A stretch of 64,000 nt of DNA from Brugia malayi (taxonomy: Eukaryota; Nematoda; Chromadorea; Rhabditida; Onchocercidae): assembly GCF_000002995.4 (NCBI RefSeq), contig NW_025062475.1, positions 1,426,001 to 1,490,000 on the forward strand. Reading direction: 5' to 3'. This document shows positions 23,322 to 35,200 of this stretch, piece by piece. The notes under the pieces are model-generated. The model was not told the DNA's origin, searched no databases, and worked only from the letters and a program-made list of their open reading frames with translations. A program made the translations under genes and the position numbers. Positions within the stretch are counted from its first letter, which is position 1, and each line of letters begins with the position of its first letter.

Positions 23322-26215
23322 TTGATAAAATTTATTCAACTATTTCGATCTGCAAATTAGACGACACCAAAAAAAGTAACAAATAATGCACAAAAAAATC
23401 AATATAAAGCATGCAGAAAACAAATTAACAAAATAGTTAATTTGATAAAATATTAACAAAATAGTTAAAAAGATTAATTAACAAATTAACAAAATAGTTA
23501 AAAAGATTCGAAAACTAAAATTTAAAACTTACTAATAATAATGTGTGAGATTATTTAAAAAAGCATGCAGTTAGTAAAGCTGAAAAAATGGCATGCTGCA
23601 ACGATAAACAAAGAGCGTGCAGTAAATTAAAACCAACTAGAAATGAATGAAACAACAACAAAAACAAAAAAAACAAAAAAAAAAAAAACAAAAAATCGAA
23701 AAAATTACGCAATAAAAACAAGTGAAATCAAGAAGAAAAGCATGCAGTTAATAAAATAAAATAAAACGCATGAAATAGCAGCAAGTGTAGTAGCAAAAGT
23801 TTACAAAAAGCATGCAAAAATAAAGTTAATCAAATAATATGTGAGGTTATTTTTAAAAGCATGCAATTAGTAAAACTGCAAAAAGGACATGCTGCAACGA
23901 TAAACAAAAAGCATGCAGTAAAACCAGAAATGAAGGAAACAACAAAAAAAAGAATGATCGGAAAAATTACACAATAATAACAAGAAAAAAGCATGCAGTT
24001 AATAAAATAAAAAAAAAATACATGAATTAGTAACAAATATGATACTTTTCATAAAGCATGCAGTAAATTAGAAGTAATCAAAAAAGCATGCAAAGATAAA
24101 GTAATTTTGAAAAATAATTGTCTAGTAAACAATATGTGAGATTAAAAAAAGAATACAATTAGTAAAACTAAAAAGAATGACATATTTTATGAATTAAAGC
24201 AGAGCACGCAGTAAACTAAAAGCAACCAAAATGAATAAAAAAACATTAACAAAAAAAGAAATGAAAGCTGTAAGTAATACAAAATGATCAGTGAGAATAG
24301 TAAGAAAAAGAGAATGCGATAGTGAAACTGTAAAAAGGCATGCAGTAAATTAGGTTAATTTAAAATGTGCATTAAAAGCAAAGTTAACAAAAATATAATA
24401 ACAAATAAACGTCAAAAAATAATAAATTCGAAATTCCAAGACATTAAAAAAATTAAAATCCTGCCAGTTTGAAAAAAAGTAAAATAAATAGATATTTGAA
24501 ATAATCTCAAAAAATAAAAAAATGAAAAAAGTTAGAAGATTTTTGGAAATAAAAAGGCTAAAAAACTAAGTTTGAAAAGAAAAATTCTATAGTTTTAATG
24601 ATACAAAACATTAAAATTCTAAAAATGTAATAATAGGAATAAAACCATGTTAATTTCAAAAACGATGATGAGAGCTTAAATTTCTAAACAATCGAAAAAT
24701 CGAAAATTTATAAACTAAAAATTATACAAAATAAAAAAAAAAAACTAAGAATAAAAAACAAGAAAAGCTATTAAGGGACAAAAAAATAAAATAATTCTTA
24801 TGCGTTAAAGTCGCAACAGTAAGAAAATATTGAAATTTATAATGATAAAAAAATTTTCAAAAATTCAGAGAAAGTGAAGAATTCGAGAGGTATCAAAAAT
24901 TCTTTGAAGTCCCAAAGTTCTATTCACTCGAAAAAATTATTCAAAAAGCGACATAATTGACAATAAATTTGGAAACTCAACATTTCAGACATTTTTTCAT
25001 TTCATAACCCACATCTTTTTCATATAAGATTGAAAGAAGGTATAATTCCATACCTTCCTTTAATCTTGACCCACAAAGATAGTTATAAGATTGGCTCATA
25101 ATCCTCATGCCACCTCATAATCCAGTCTACAAATAAAAAATTATGGCATTATTAAATTGATTAGTAATATCATAAATTCCTCAACTTCATATCTAATTAA
25201 ATCACTAAGCAAACTTATATGCAAAAGAAAAATTTCAGAAATTAACGTCATTAAAAAATGCTTGAATGTAAAAATTTGCGGAGTTTGCCCCCACATAGCT
25301 CTCTAATAGTCTAGAAAGTAATCATCCTAAAGTGTAACATAACATAAATAAATGCAACCTAATAAATAAGAAACTCATTACAAATTCAAAAATGCAGAAT
25401 TAAATACATTATAAGTTGCTACCAAATAGGAAAAATTTAACATGGTTAGTAACGATGAAAAAAGAATAAAATTTTTCAGTAAAAAAAAATAACACAAGTA
25501 ATAAAAAATAAACAATAGTTTTGAGAAATTTAAAAAACAAAAAGATGAAAGTCGTTAGTATTAACCAAAAAACCATTAAAAGCAATAAATTATTTACATT
25601 ATCCGAATGATAAATAAATTGTAAGAACAAACATTTATAAAATTTAACTTCATAGAAAGAATTAATAAAACAAAACAAAAAACTAAGAAAAACAACTGAA
25701 TCCAAAGTAATTTGATCTGAAGAACACAATATTTCTTAATCAAGTTTTTTTTCAATTTTGTAATGCAGAAAATTTTGATTTTATCTGTGTCAAGCTTTTT
25801 AATATTGACCATATGACTGCGGCTAAAGAAACATACATAAGCAAAACAAAACCCACGATTTTTCCCATACATTGAATTCAGTTGTTTCTACATCAAAATT
25901 ATTTCAAACAAAACTCTTTTTTTATTATTTTATTTTATTTTTTTTTTTTGTTTTTTTATTTTTTTGTTTTTTTTTTAATTTTTTTTTTGGCTTTTTCATT
26001 TTTATTTTTTTTTTGTTTTTTTTTATTTTTTCTTTTTTAGTTTTTTTCTTGTTTTTTTGTTTTTTTTTTTATTTTTTCTTTTTTAGTTTTTTTTTTTTCT
26101 TTTTTTATCTTTTGAATTGACTAACCCTCTTGGACGAGTGACTGCCTTCACTAATAATGAATGGAGAACTGGAGCAGGCAGCGACAGGTGGCCGCGTGAG
26201 GAGTGCCAAATACTA
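23322..26215. other. A-rich intergenic interval with long-period repeat
   Basis: This is the 5' flank of the tentative 70-aa gene and the 3' flank of the zinc-finger gene. It holds a three-copy 295-bp repeat rich in GCATGC (listed separately) and long T-runs at 25910-26110. No exon can be supported; the T-rich plus frame at 25872-26120 is a homopolymer artefact. Confidence 0.5.
23530..24365. repeat. Three diverged tandem copies of a ~295-bp unit rich in GCATGC
   Basis: The anchor ATGTGAGATTATTT-like sequence occurs at about 23543, 23838 and 24133 (spacing 296 and 295). Each copy continues with GCATGCAGTTAGTAAA-like sequence, GCATGCTGCAACGATAAAC and GCATGCAGTAAA, decaying in the third copy. 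GCATGC or TGCATG recurs about a dozen times from 23408 to 24345. Confidence 0.75.
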
Positions 26216-27746
26216 TCACTGGCCTGAAAAAAAATCCACGGCTTAAAAAAGCTATGAGATCCACTATCCACTTTATGAATTTTTCGTTTCAACAATCATT
26301 CGAATCCTTTCCCACTATTAAATTTCACTTTTTCAATATTATTAATTTTTTACCTGGAATGAAGAGGTGACGAGCATCCTCTTCTCTCCCCACTAGATCA
26401 AGTCTGCGGCGCTTTACCTGTCTTTCATTGATTACGGCCGCACATGCCCTCGGGCACCAATCGAGGGCATGAAGCTCCACTGCTGCTGTTCTTTGTGCGG
26501 CCGTAAATCCGGGCGGCAGTACGAGGTAGTGGCCACAGCGGACGCAAAAACCTAGAATATGCATAATTAGTTTGCTAGGCTTCAGATGAATTAAATGTAT
26601 TAACATTTCCAAAAAACTAATTGAAAATTATGTTTCGAAATACCTACCGTCCTGCCTGTGCATCCTCGAGGCGTGAATACGCCACCCTTTTAATGTTCCG
26701 AACTGCCTGCTGCAGATACCACACACTGAAAATAGAAATGATAAGAAAATGTCATTGCACAAATTGTTTTTTAAAGCATCAATATAGAAAAATTTTGATC
26801 GTTTTGATGTATTATAAAAGACAAAATTATATGATTCATTCATAAAGTAAAGGAACAGAGTAAAATTTTATTTCTTTATCAAATTATAGGTATATATAAT
26901 CATTCTCAAAGTTATTGAAATTACGAATTACCGATGTTGTTGTTTCCTTGTTCTCGAACCACCGTGTATGGTTCCGCCTGCGGCACTTGCAGCTCCCTTC
27001 GGAGCTGCTCCGGAAGATCCCCTAAGTCAGCGGGATGAAATTCTTCCGGTGTGACCGCAGCCAAAACTTCATGAGTGGCAGGGACCGGGATCTGGATCGT
27101 CCTCGTCCTTCTAAAACAAACTTAAATTTAATGCAAATTATTTAAAAGGTATTGCTTAATTATCTCTTTACTATACATTTGCTGTAAAAATTAAAACTTA
27201 CAGGACGAGTTCGCGGATTGATTCAACCGGTTCCTCGGTGCCACTCATCTCCATTGGTGCCACCTGTACCGCAGGTTCTTCATTTTCATCGTTTGGCAGA
27301 GGGGCCCACTCTGCTTCGTATGGCCAATTTTCGCCATCATCATCATTTTCGGGCAGAGGGGCAGCCTCTGCCTCTGCTTCATCAAATTCTGATTCCTGCG
27401 GTACGGCGTCTTCCTCCATTTCTTCCTGGGCATTTCGCCCTTCTATTTCATCCATTCTTCTATCCGCATCGTCCAAGAGGGTCATGAGGGACCGTTCAAA
27501 CTAAAAGGCTATCTTTTACAGTCATATTTTTAATTTGTGGTGGAAAATTCTGCAATCTTTCTTTCTTCTAATCATTATCAGTTCTTAGCAAAAAAAAAAG
27601 AAAAAAAAAAACATATGAAAAAAAAAGATAAGCAAAGTAAAATATACCTGAATGGTCCTTAACACAAACCTCTGCAATCTAAGAAACATCACAGGCTCTC
27701 TCCTCAGGAAATTAAAGAGAGCCCGGAGGTCCTGATCAGCTTCCAT
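26216..27746 (-). CDS. C2H2 zinc-finger protein with acidic region, GC-rich multi-exon gene
   Basis: Six exons join in phase: 27648-27746, 27202-27500, 26932-27110, 26648-26725, 26354-26551 and 26216-26223, giving 286 aa. The start is MEADQDLRALFNFLRREPV; the acceptor TTTTATAG lies one base upstream. Residues about 45-125 are very acidic (Glu/Asp/Pro with WPYEAEWAPLP). A basic/aliphatic stretch follows (RTRTIQIPVPATHEVL). Residues 194-215 are a classical finger, CGICSRQF..H-x4-H with C-x2-C-x12-H-x4-H spacing. A second Cys/His cluster follows (C221-x2-C224-G-H226, then H246, C251, C255), and then KRRRLDLVG, a likely nuclear localisation signal. The finger style recalls those at the start of some non-LTR retrotransposon proteins, but the multi-exon structure argues for a cellular gene. 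Nucleic-acid binding is inferred. The exons are far richer in G/C than the rest of the window. An upstream exon may exist at 28034-28121. Confidence 0.75.
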
Positions 27747-28033
27747 TCTATAAAATTAACAAATTAACTAAATATTCATTCAGCGCAAAAAAAAAAACAC
27801 ACAATGGAACTATTATTTATTAATGATAAGATAACACATTTAAATGTACTTACAATATACATTAAATATATCTTATATTAATATTAAACATTAAATATCT
27901 TACATTAAATACTTTCGTTGTAACCTAATCCCAAGAAAGGAAAAAAATGATGAAAGTGAACATATATGGAAGTATTATTATGTATATCCTCGCGCTCATG
28001 GACAATATGAAACATTTTACTTCATGCACATAC

Positions 28034-28121
28034 TGTCCAATTCTTTTGCTGTTTACAGAGGATATCATTTGCTCTCTCTTTCTAATCTCTGATACATCCG
28101 AATTTGGTATTCTTATATTAT
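28034..28121 (-). CDS. Possible upstream exon of the zinc-finger gene
   Basis: It lies between an AATATAG acceptor and a GTATGT donor. One frame is open, reading NIRIPNSDVSEIRKREQMI and then SSVNSKRIG, and its phase joins exactly to the base before the ATG of the next exon (giving Q-M-E-A-D). If used, the zinc-finger protein has a longer N-terminus. No further upstream exon was found. The alternative is that translation starts at 27746. Confidence 0.4.
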
Positions 28122-29136
28122 CTATATTATCATCATTGTGCACAAAAAAAAAGAAGTCGATACGGTCGAGATCTCAATTTTGTCTTTTAAATGATGTAAA
28201 TTTTTATTGAATTTCTTGGTCTTCATAAATTTATTAATAATTAATGAAAGAACGATTTTTTAAACCAAATAACTTCAATTGCAATTTATTACTTCTAGTT
28301 TGTATCATTTTTAGGCAAATCAATGAGTAACTTTTTCTATGTTCTAGTCTATACATTCCACCAACTTTAGTTAATATGCTTATGCCATTATAAAAGTTTT
28401 TTTTTTTTTTTTTTTTTTTTATGAACCTTAAAAACAAAATTTTTAAGAACACTGAAATTTTAATAAAATGAAAATATCATAAATGTTTTCATTAGTGGTA
28501 TCATTTAATCATTGTCACTTAACCATTCATTTTTTTATCATGTTTTTTCATTTTTTTTTTCACATCGAAATTTTTAAATAATTAACGTCACTTTTTTATA
28601 AATTTCATGTCAACAAATCCTTAAAAATATTACTCTGAAGTAGTAATAATAAGAAACATAAATTTATGATATTTCGGAAGCCATTCTCGTCATATACCTC
28701 ACATCAGATGAACGAAATCATTTCATTATTGATCAATAAATCAGTTCGGTTAACATTTATCAATTTCAGATCTAATAATTGCGACTGACTTTGACCAAAT
28801 AATTATCTATGGTTGAAATTCTGTATCTCTCCAGGGTACAGGGTTAAATACTTCCTTCATATCTTCTCTCTTCCAATTATGCTACAGTAATACCACTCCA
28901 TTTTACTTCTAGAAAGTGAGCACATATGGCGCAATTATCCTTCCATTTCATCAAAGCTGCGCCTACCATCGCATTCAGACTCTTCCGATGAGCGCAAGGA
29001 GTGCAAGGAGTAGTCTGAGGAGAATGTGACAATTAGTACTATTCGTGCATATCTTAATATTACCTCATAAAATGCAAATTATTTTTTGATGAACAATAAA
29101 ATGATTAAAAGTACTTCGAGATTTCTCTTCCCTGCC

Positions 29137-29530
29137 CTTTGGGCATTCATTTACCCTTATAATATGTCAAGCATATATTTTGCTGTGCTGCAGTAATTAC
29201 TCTTTTTGTTTTCAGCAAGCAGACGGGTAGGGTAGGGTTATATCTCATCAGTTAAGTGCACGTATCATTGCATTGAGACATTTGTGATAGTCTTAAAGAG
29301 TACTCCGAGATTACTTCTCTCCTTTACTATAAGCACTTTATGTTTTATCAGCACTTATCATTGCAATCATTTTACTACAAGTTGGGCAATCATTTACCCG
29401 CATAATATGTCAAGTACCGCCCCTCGTTTAATCCCATATCTTTTGGTTATGTTACAATAAGTATTCATTTTGTTTTCAGCAGACAAATGGGTGGGGCGCA
29501 TTTGTCCTTTTAGAGAGTGCAGGGTGGGAA
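29137..29530. repeat. Diverged direct duplication with acceptor-like motifs
   Basis: GGGCATTCATTTACCCTTAT followed by AATATGTCAAG near 29139 recurs as GGGCAATCATTTACCCGCAT plus AATATGTCAAG near 29384. TTTTGTTTTCAGCAAGCAGACGGGT near 29204 recurs as TTTTGTTTTCAGCAGACAAATGGGT near 29469. The spacing is 245-265 bp. Confidence 0.65.
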
Positions 29531-30845
29531 GTGAGTGACAATTAGTGCATTTATGCGTGCGTTAGTTGGACGGTTTGGGACGATGATTAGATGTTTTGAT
29601 GCTTTTTTTTTTTTTCGCTTTTCGTTTACTCTTTGAATCGTTTGCTCAGTTTTCTTTCTTTTGTGATTTTTTTTTTCCGTTTTTGGGAATTAGTCGGTCG
29701 GATAAAAGTTTATTTATCGATTTCGTTATTTCTTTCAAATTTTCTTGCAATGCTCAGTTTAATAATACTATAAATGTATTTCAAATCTCCCACTCCCATT
29801 CTCTTTAAATTTCACTTTTTTAAACTTTAAATTAATTGAAATCTGCTTTGAATGAGTTCTTTTAATCTAACATTCCTATAGCTTTCCATGCCTGTTTGAT
29901 ATTTTTTATTTTTCAGTTGAATTTTATCTTATCTTTTCTGAAACAGTCAAAGTGTGGAATATTCTGAAGTATGCCGCTTTCTTCAGAGGTATTTCCGTCT
30001 GCAACTGTAGTTCACTGGTGAGAATTCAAAATTGTTTGTTGTCTTCCACGAGAAAATTCTGTCACTCTTATTAAAACTGCATATTTTTTTCCTAAACCTA
30101 TGTCATTAATTAAGTTCATTAATAATGTATATTGTCAAGTTAACAATATAATGGCTAGATTTAATTCACTGCATAATTATACTTTTATTTATAGAATTCA
30201 TTTACATAAGCGAAAAAGCCTCTGTTGATTGTTATGTTTACTATTCATTTGTGTCTTTTGTTGTTTTCTCCACAATTTCATATGGGTCATTTCATGTTTG
30301 CTTCATTTAATGTTAATTAAATTTTTTCTAGAAATTTTTTGTAATTACGAAATAAAGCAAAAGTGAAACTTTGTTTACACAACCAACACGATGAACTTAA
30401 ATTCTTTAAAAAAAGCCATTGCAACTGCAATAATTTGATCTAACCCACAGTTAAACACCTAAGTTTCTTGCTGAATTTTGTTATTGAAACGGCAGACTGA
30501 AAACAAACTGTGATCAGAAATACCTTTGGTGCTGTGGTAATGAAACTTGTCAAGTTAGTTTCTAATTTCATCCAGTGCATTACTAAAAATTATGCAAAAA
30601 GTTTAATGGCAGTCCAAGTATGGATTTCAGAATATATGAACTTCACTTCGTTATTCGCCTAATATGTGGTATGAGATTTCTTTCTGAAATTGGTATTTTC
30701 GCTAAATTCAGTGTCGAAATTATTTAAAATGATATTTTATCGCATGATTAAGGTTAAAATATCTGGAATACATCATTTCCTTATTGTTTTATCATTTGAA
30801 ATTGATATTTCAATTAATTTACAATGAAATTCGGAACAAAATTTT

Positions 30846-31330
30846 GCCGGAAAGCGGAAGATCATATCGACCGATATAATATTACCCTTCCTCGCCCCAA
30901 CCAAAATGCTGAGTCACTTCAAAATATTTTTATAATCTAATGAAAATTTAATTTTAATTAATATTTTTATCAAATTCATTGTCAAAATCAATTGAAAATG
31001 ATATGGACTGAAAATTTTAAAACATTGAAAGGCTAAAATTAATAAGCAATTTTATTATTGCATTAGAAATATGTAGAATTTCAACGATTTGTCGATTTAT
31101 ATTAAGTTAACAATTTTTGGAATACCGCATTTTATAATATTTTAACATTTCAAAAAATTATTTCAAATTATTTAAAATAATATTGTGGAAAAAACTATGC
31201 CGGAAAATGGAAGAGCATATCGACTGAAAACATCACTCTATGCAAAATGCTGAATAAGTTCAAAATATTTTTATATTCAATAAAAATTCAATTCTAATGC
31301 GTGCTTTTATCAATTTCATCCATTTCTTCT
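30846..31330. repeat. Diverged ~354-bp direct duplication
   Basis: GCCGGAAAGCGGAAGATCAT followed by ATCGAC at 30846 recurs as GCCGGAAAATGGAAGAGCAT plus ATCGAC at 31200. Both are followed by CAAAATGCTGA, TTCAAAATATTTTTATA and a TTTTATCAA-type end. Confidence 0.65.
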
Positions 31331-32279
31331 TCATTATCACTAAAACCATCAGTTATGATTTTCAATTTAATCAATTTCACCTTACAGGATGATTCAGGTG
31401 GAAGGTGTAGAAGAAAAAACTGCGAGCATTCATTTAATTAAGCGAAAATAAAAACTGACATTTATTATGTATTATGTAAAATTATGTAACAGCCATTTTT
31501 GAAAATATTTCAGAATTTTTGGAAATGATATTTCAGAAACTTGAATACAGTTAAGAATTACTCATATTTCATAACTGAATTCAATTCCCACATTCTCCAG
31601 TGCATTCGGACTTTCTTTCCTTTATTTAATGGAAAAACTGCTGGAAACCGCAAATAGAATTTTGGAATGGTTGCAAAATTATTTTATGCAAAAAAGTTGA
31701 AAATTCCAACTTTTAATTCCCTAATCCCATTTGTGTGTAACTTAAATAATTAATTATATGCTTTTGAAGTCTTGAATCATCGCAATAAACTGACTGAATG
31801 GAAAAAAAAAAGAGAAGTACAAGTAAATTTTAGTGTAACTCATACAAACATAGATGATTACAACTCGAAAAATATAATCTAAACAAAAAATAGAAAACTA
31901 AAAAAATTTCACTTTTGAAATTAAAAAAAAGTTCTCAATCTATTTTTGACTTTGAAATTAATTTGAACCAAAAATTTAAGCATGGGTCATTATGAAAATT
32001 ATATGATTTATATCAATCAGTGTGATTTAAATAAGGAATTTTAAATTCTGTTAAATTTTGTTTTAATTAAATGTTATTAAGGTTATAAAATTAAAACTCA
32101 CCAAAAAAAAAAAATTATCTTGAACTCTATATGTTGTGAAATTTGAGTTTAATTTAAAAATAATTTGTGGCTTAAAGTCGAATTGGACTTTTGCATACTC
32201 AAGAGCCTTTCTTGTTTGTTTTTGTGATTGGTATAGAGTTTGTTATTATGATTTTATTCCCTATCAATCTACGAATGAG

Positions 32280-35200
32280 ATGAAGAAAATGGATGGTTTA
32301 ATGAGGAATTTAGTGAAATTAAATGAACTGTGAGTGAGAGAGAGAGCAGTCGAACTGTATTTTGTTTATTATTATTATCACTGAAATTGGACACTTTTTT
32401 CTCAACTTAACATGTAGTAAAGAAAAACTGATAAAGACAAAAAACTGATAAAGGAATTTAAATCCTTATACTTTGGGCATTGTTTTTGAAATAAACGCGT
32501 GATTACATTGAATAAAGAGCTATTAGTTGATATTTACTCTTCATATAGTAAGAGATGGATTTTTAATATTGTAGCTTCTCAAAGAATGACTACTAACTTA
32601 GAAAACTTTTATAACATTAGCAGTATAAATTAGCTTTTACAGCATAAAAAAAAGAAATTTGGTTTGGAAGAAAGAAGTGATTTTTTTAACTCATACTTTT
32701 GTTATCAGTTGAAAATGTTTACTTTATGTTGCATACTTTTTGCTTCATTTGCTTGTTGTTTTTTTTTTTTACCAACATTGCATTCTTTTTCTTAATTTGG
32801 CATACGATATGGTTTTTTGCTCAATACATTCAATTTTTTATTGTTTTTACAGTAAAATTCTGAAGTTTCTAATATCAATTATCCTAAAATCATTTTATTT
32901 CATTAAAAAAAAAAATAAAAAAAATAAAAAAGAACAGTGTTTTCTTATCAGCTTATCTCTTTATGCCACTTTCCTAATTTTCATCTCGTCCGATTAAATC
33001 ATTCTTTCTTATTGATGTCCTTACCAAAAAAAATTTTTTTTCAAAATTCCAAATGTTGAAAAAGTCAAAAATAAAAAGCACTGAAAGTTCAATTTAAATT
33101 TCAAAAGTTGCTCATTCATTTTTCAAACATTTATAAAATGTCGCTTCCTTCTTCGTAAATGTTTCTTTCTTTTTTTCTGTACTTAGTTATTATATTAATA
33201 TAAATGCAGACGAAAAGATGAATGAATTCACAACTGATTAACCAAAACACTGTTACACTAAGTTAAATAAGATTAATTAGTGTAATTCAAAGTGTAACTA
33301 ATCAATTAATCAATCAATAACTGATATCGTATGATTTGCTTAAGTCAGTTTCAATAATTTTGTTATTGGTTGTGAAATTACTGATTGATATATTTGATAT
33401 ATGATTATGCCAGGTTTGTTTAACTAAACACTTGAATTACATATTTCCATTATATAAAGTTAAATAAATAAATAAATACCTTCTTTCAAGTACATTGAAA
33501 TAGAAGTACTGTTTACTGGGAAATAATTTTCATCTTCAGACTGGAATTATTCAAATTTTCATTCCATTCTATTATTAACAAATTAAATTTTTGGGAAATG
33601 TTTTTTTTTTTTTTTTTTCAAGCATATTAAAGTTTACAAAACAATGAATGAAATTGTTTCGTTACATATAGAAACAGTCGAATGTTGCCTTCACAAATTA
33701 AATGTTTGAATCAAGATTTGATGAAATTTATTTTTTTTTTTTAAAATATATTTCACTATTTCCCATATATATTTAAATATATTTTACTATTTTTATAAAG
33801 CCTTTTACCATAAAGATCTTTCAATTCAAATTTACAGGCAATAAAAATATTTCGAAGCTTATAATGTATATTTTACAGCAAATGTTGATTAATCGATGGA
33901 ATACAACATGTCTTATTTATAATCACTAAATAATTATATCAATTTGAATATTTTCCGTTTTAAATTTTAATAAATTTGATTTTTTTATTTATTAATTTAC
34001 CCTATTAATCTAATAGCACAATTTTACGTTTTAAATATATTAAAAGTATTTTGTTGAGAAGTTTTTTCTTTAATTTTCATCTTTCAAGTACTGAAAATTT
34101 TACGAGATATGAAACGAAAATTAATATCAATATTGTTTTATTTCTAAATGAAACTAAAACAATAACATTTTTTTATCAGAAAAAAAAAAAAAAAAAAAAA
34201 TGAATGAATGAAAAATTTTCATCGCTTTTTAAGTCTAATTTATTCACAAAATTTGAACATTGTTACACTATTAGTTGATCATAGATCAAGCAGCAACATT
34301 TACACATAAAATCGTTGTTTATTTTAAATAAACTGCAAAAATTTAGCAAAAAGGCTGTTTTTGCTGAAAAAATTTTTTTATGTATGTACATACAACATTT
34401 TCTTTTCTTCTTTTTCTCCATCTATTCTAATGTATTCACATAACAATTTCATTCATTCCTTTTCCACTTTTCTTCTTCCTCCTCCTCCTCCTTCTCCTCC
34501 TCCTCCTCCCACTCCTTGATGAATTGACAAATTAAAAATAACAAATTTATTTTAAACGTACACTTCGCATGTGATTACAATTTTCATCCTTTTCATTCTC
34601 ATTTAGTCATTTTTGTTTTTTTTTTTTTCTTCTAGAAAATTTAAATCTTTTCATTTCATAGTTTTATTGAAAAAAAAAAAAAAAAAGAAATGTAAAAATT
34701 TCATTTATTTTATTTTAAATTTCATTTGTACAACAAACTTGCTATAAACTAATTTATAATTCACATTTTTTTTCAAATGAAAAAGTAGAAATTAAAATTT
34801 TGATGAATGTTTTTAATTAAAATATAGCATAAATTTGCATAGAATGACAATTTTTTTTTTTTTTCATAAATTTCACGATAAAATTTTATTTCTGATCTTA
34901 ACAATTAATTAATTGTTCGATCATTGTTATCTTCCTTCTAGCAAGAAAATATCAGTGTTTCTAGTTATTTCTTCTTTATCTACCTATCCCTTTTATTTCT
35001 TCATTCAAGATTTACTTTAGTTTAATTTTCTTTTTTTTTTTTCGAAATGTAATTCAGTTGTATGAAATTTAGCAATTGAAAACAAATTCAATCACTTCAA
35101 ACACAACTTATAAGTTTTTAGTAAAAAATTATTCTTAGTGGTTTTTGTTTTTATCTTTTTTAATGTTTGAAAATACTAATTAATTCATTTTTTTTTTTTT

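Larger units (their letters stand above)
28122..32279. other. Intergenic interval with locally GC-richer and duplicated pieces
   Basis: No complete gene is supported. The 28915-29030 stretch is open on both strands (plus MAQLSFHFIKAAPTIAFRLF, minus SDYSLHSLRSSEESECD) and cannot be assigned. At 29100-29530 a segment is duplicated, and in both copies TTTTGTTTTCAG looks like a plus-strand acceptor. At 30846 and 31200 another duplication begins. The 31890-32110 stretch resembles 19320-19460. Confidence 0.4.

Noticed and set aside
25872..26120. Plus Phe-rich frame
   Set aside because: Translation of T homopolymers.
27218..27504. Two plus-strand frames opposite the acidic exon
   Set aside because: Antisense shadows of the zinc-finger gene, which has matching splice sites and phase on the minus strand.
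28915..29030. Short coding-like frames on both strands
   Set aside because: Both strands are open over the same bases and neither joins to a neighbour in phase.
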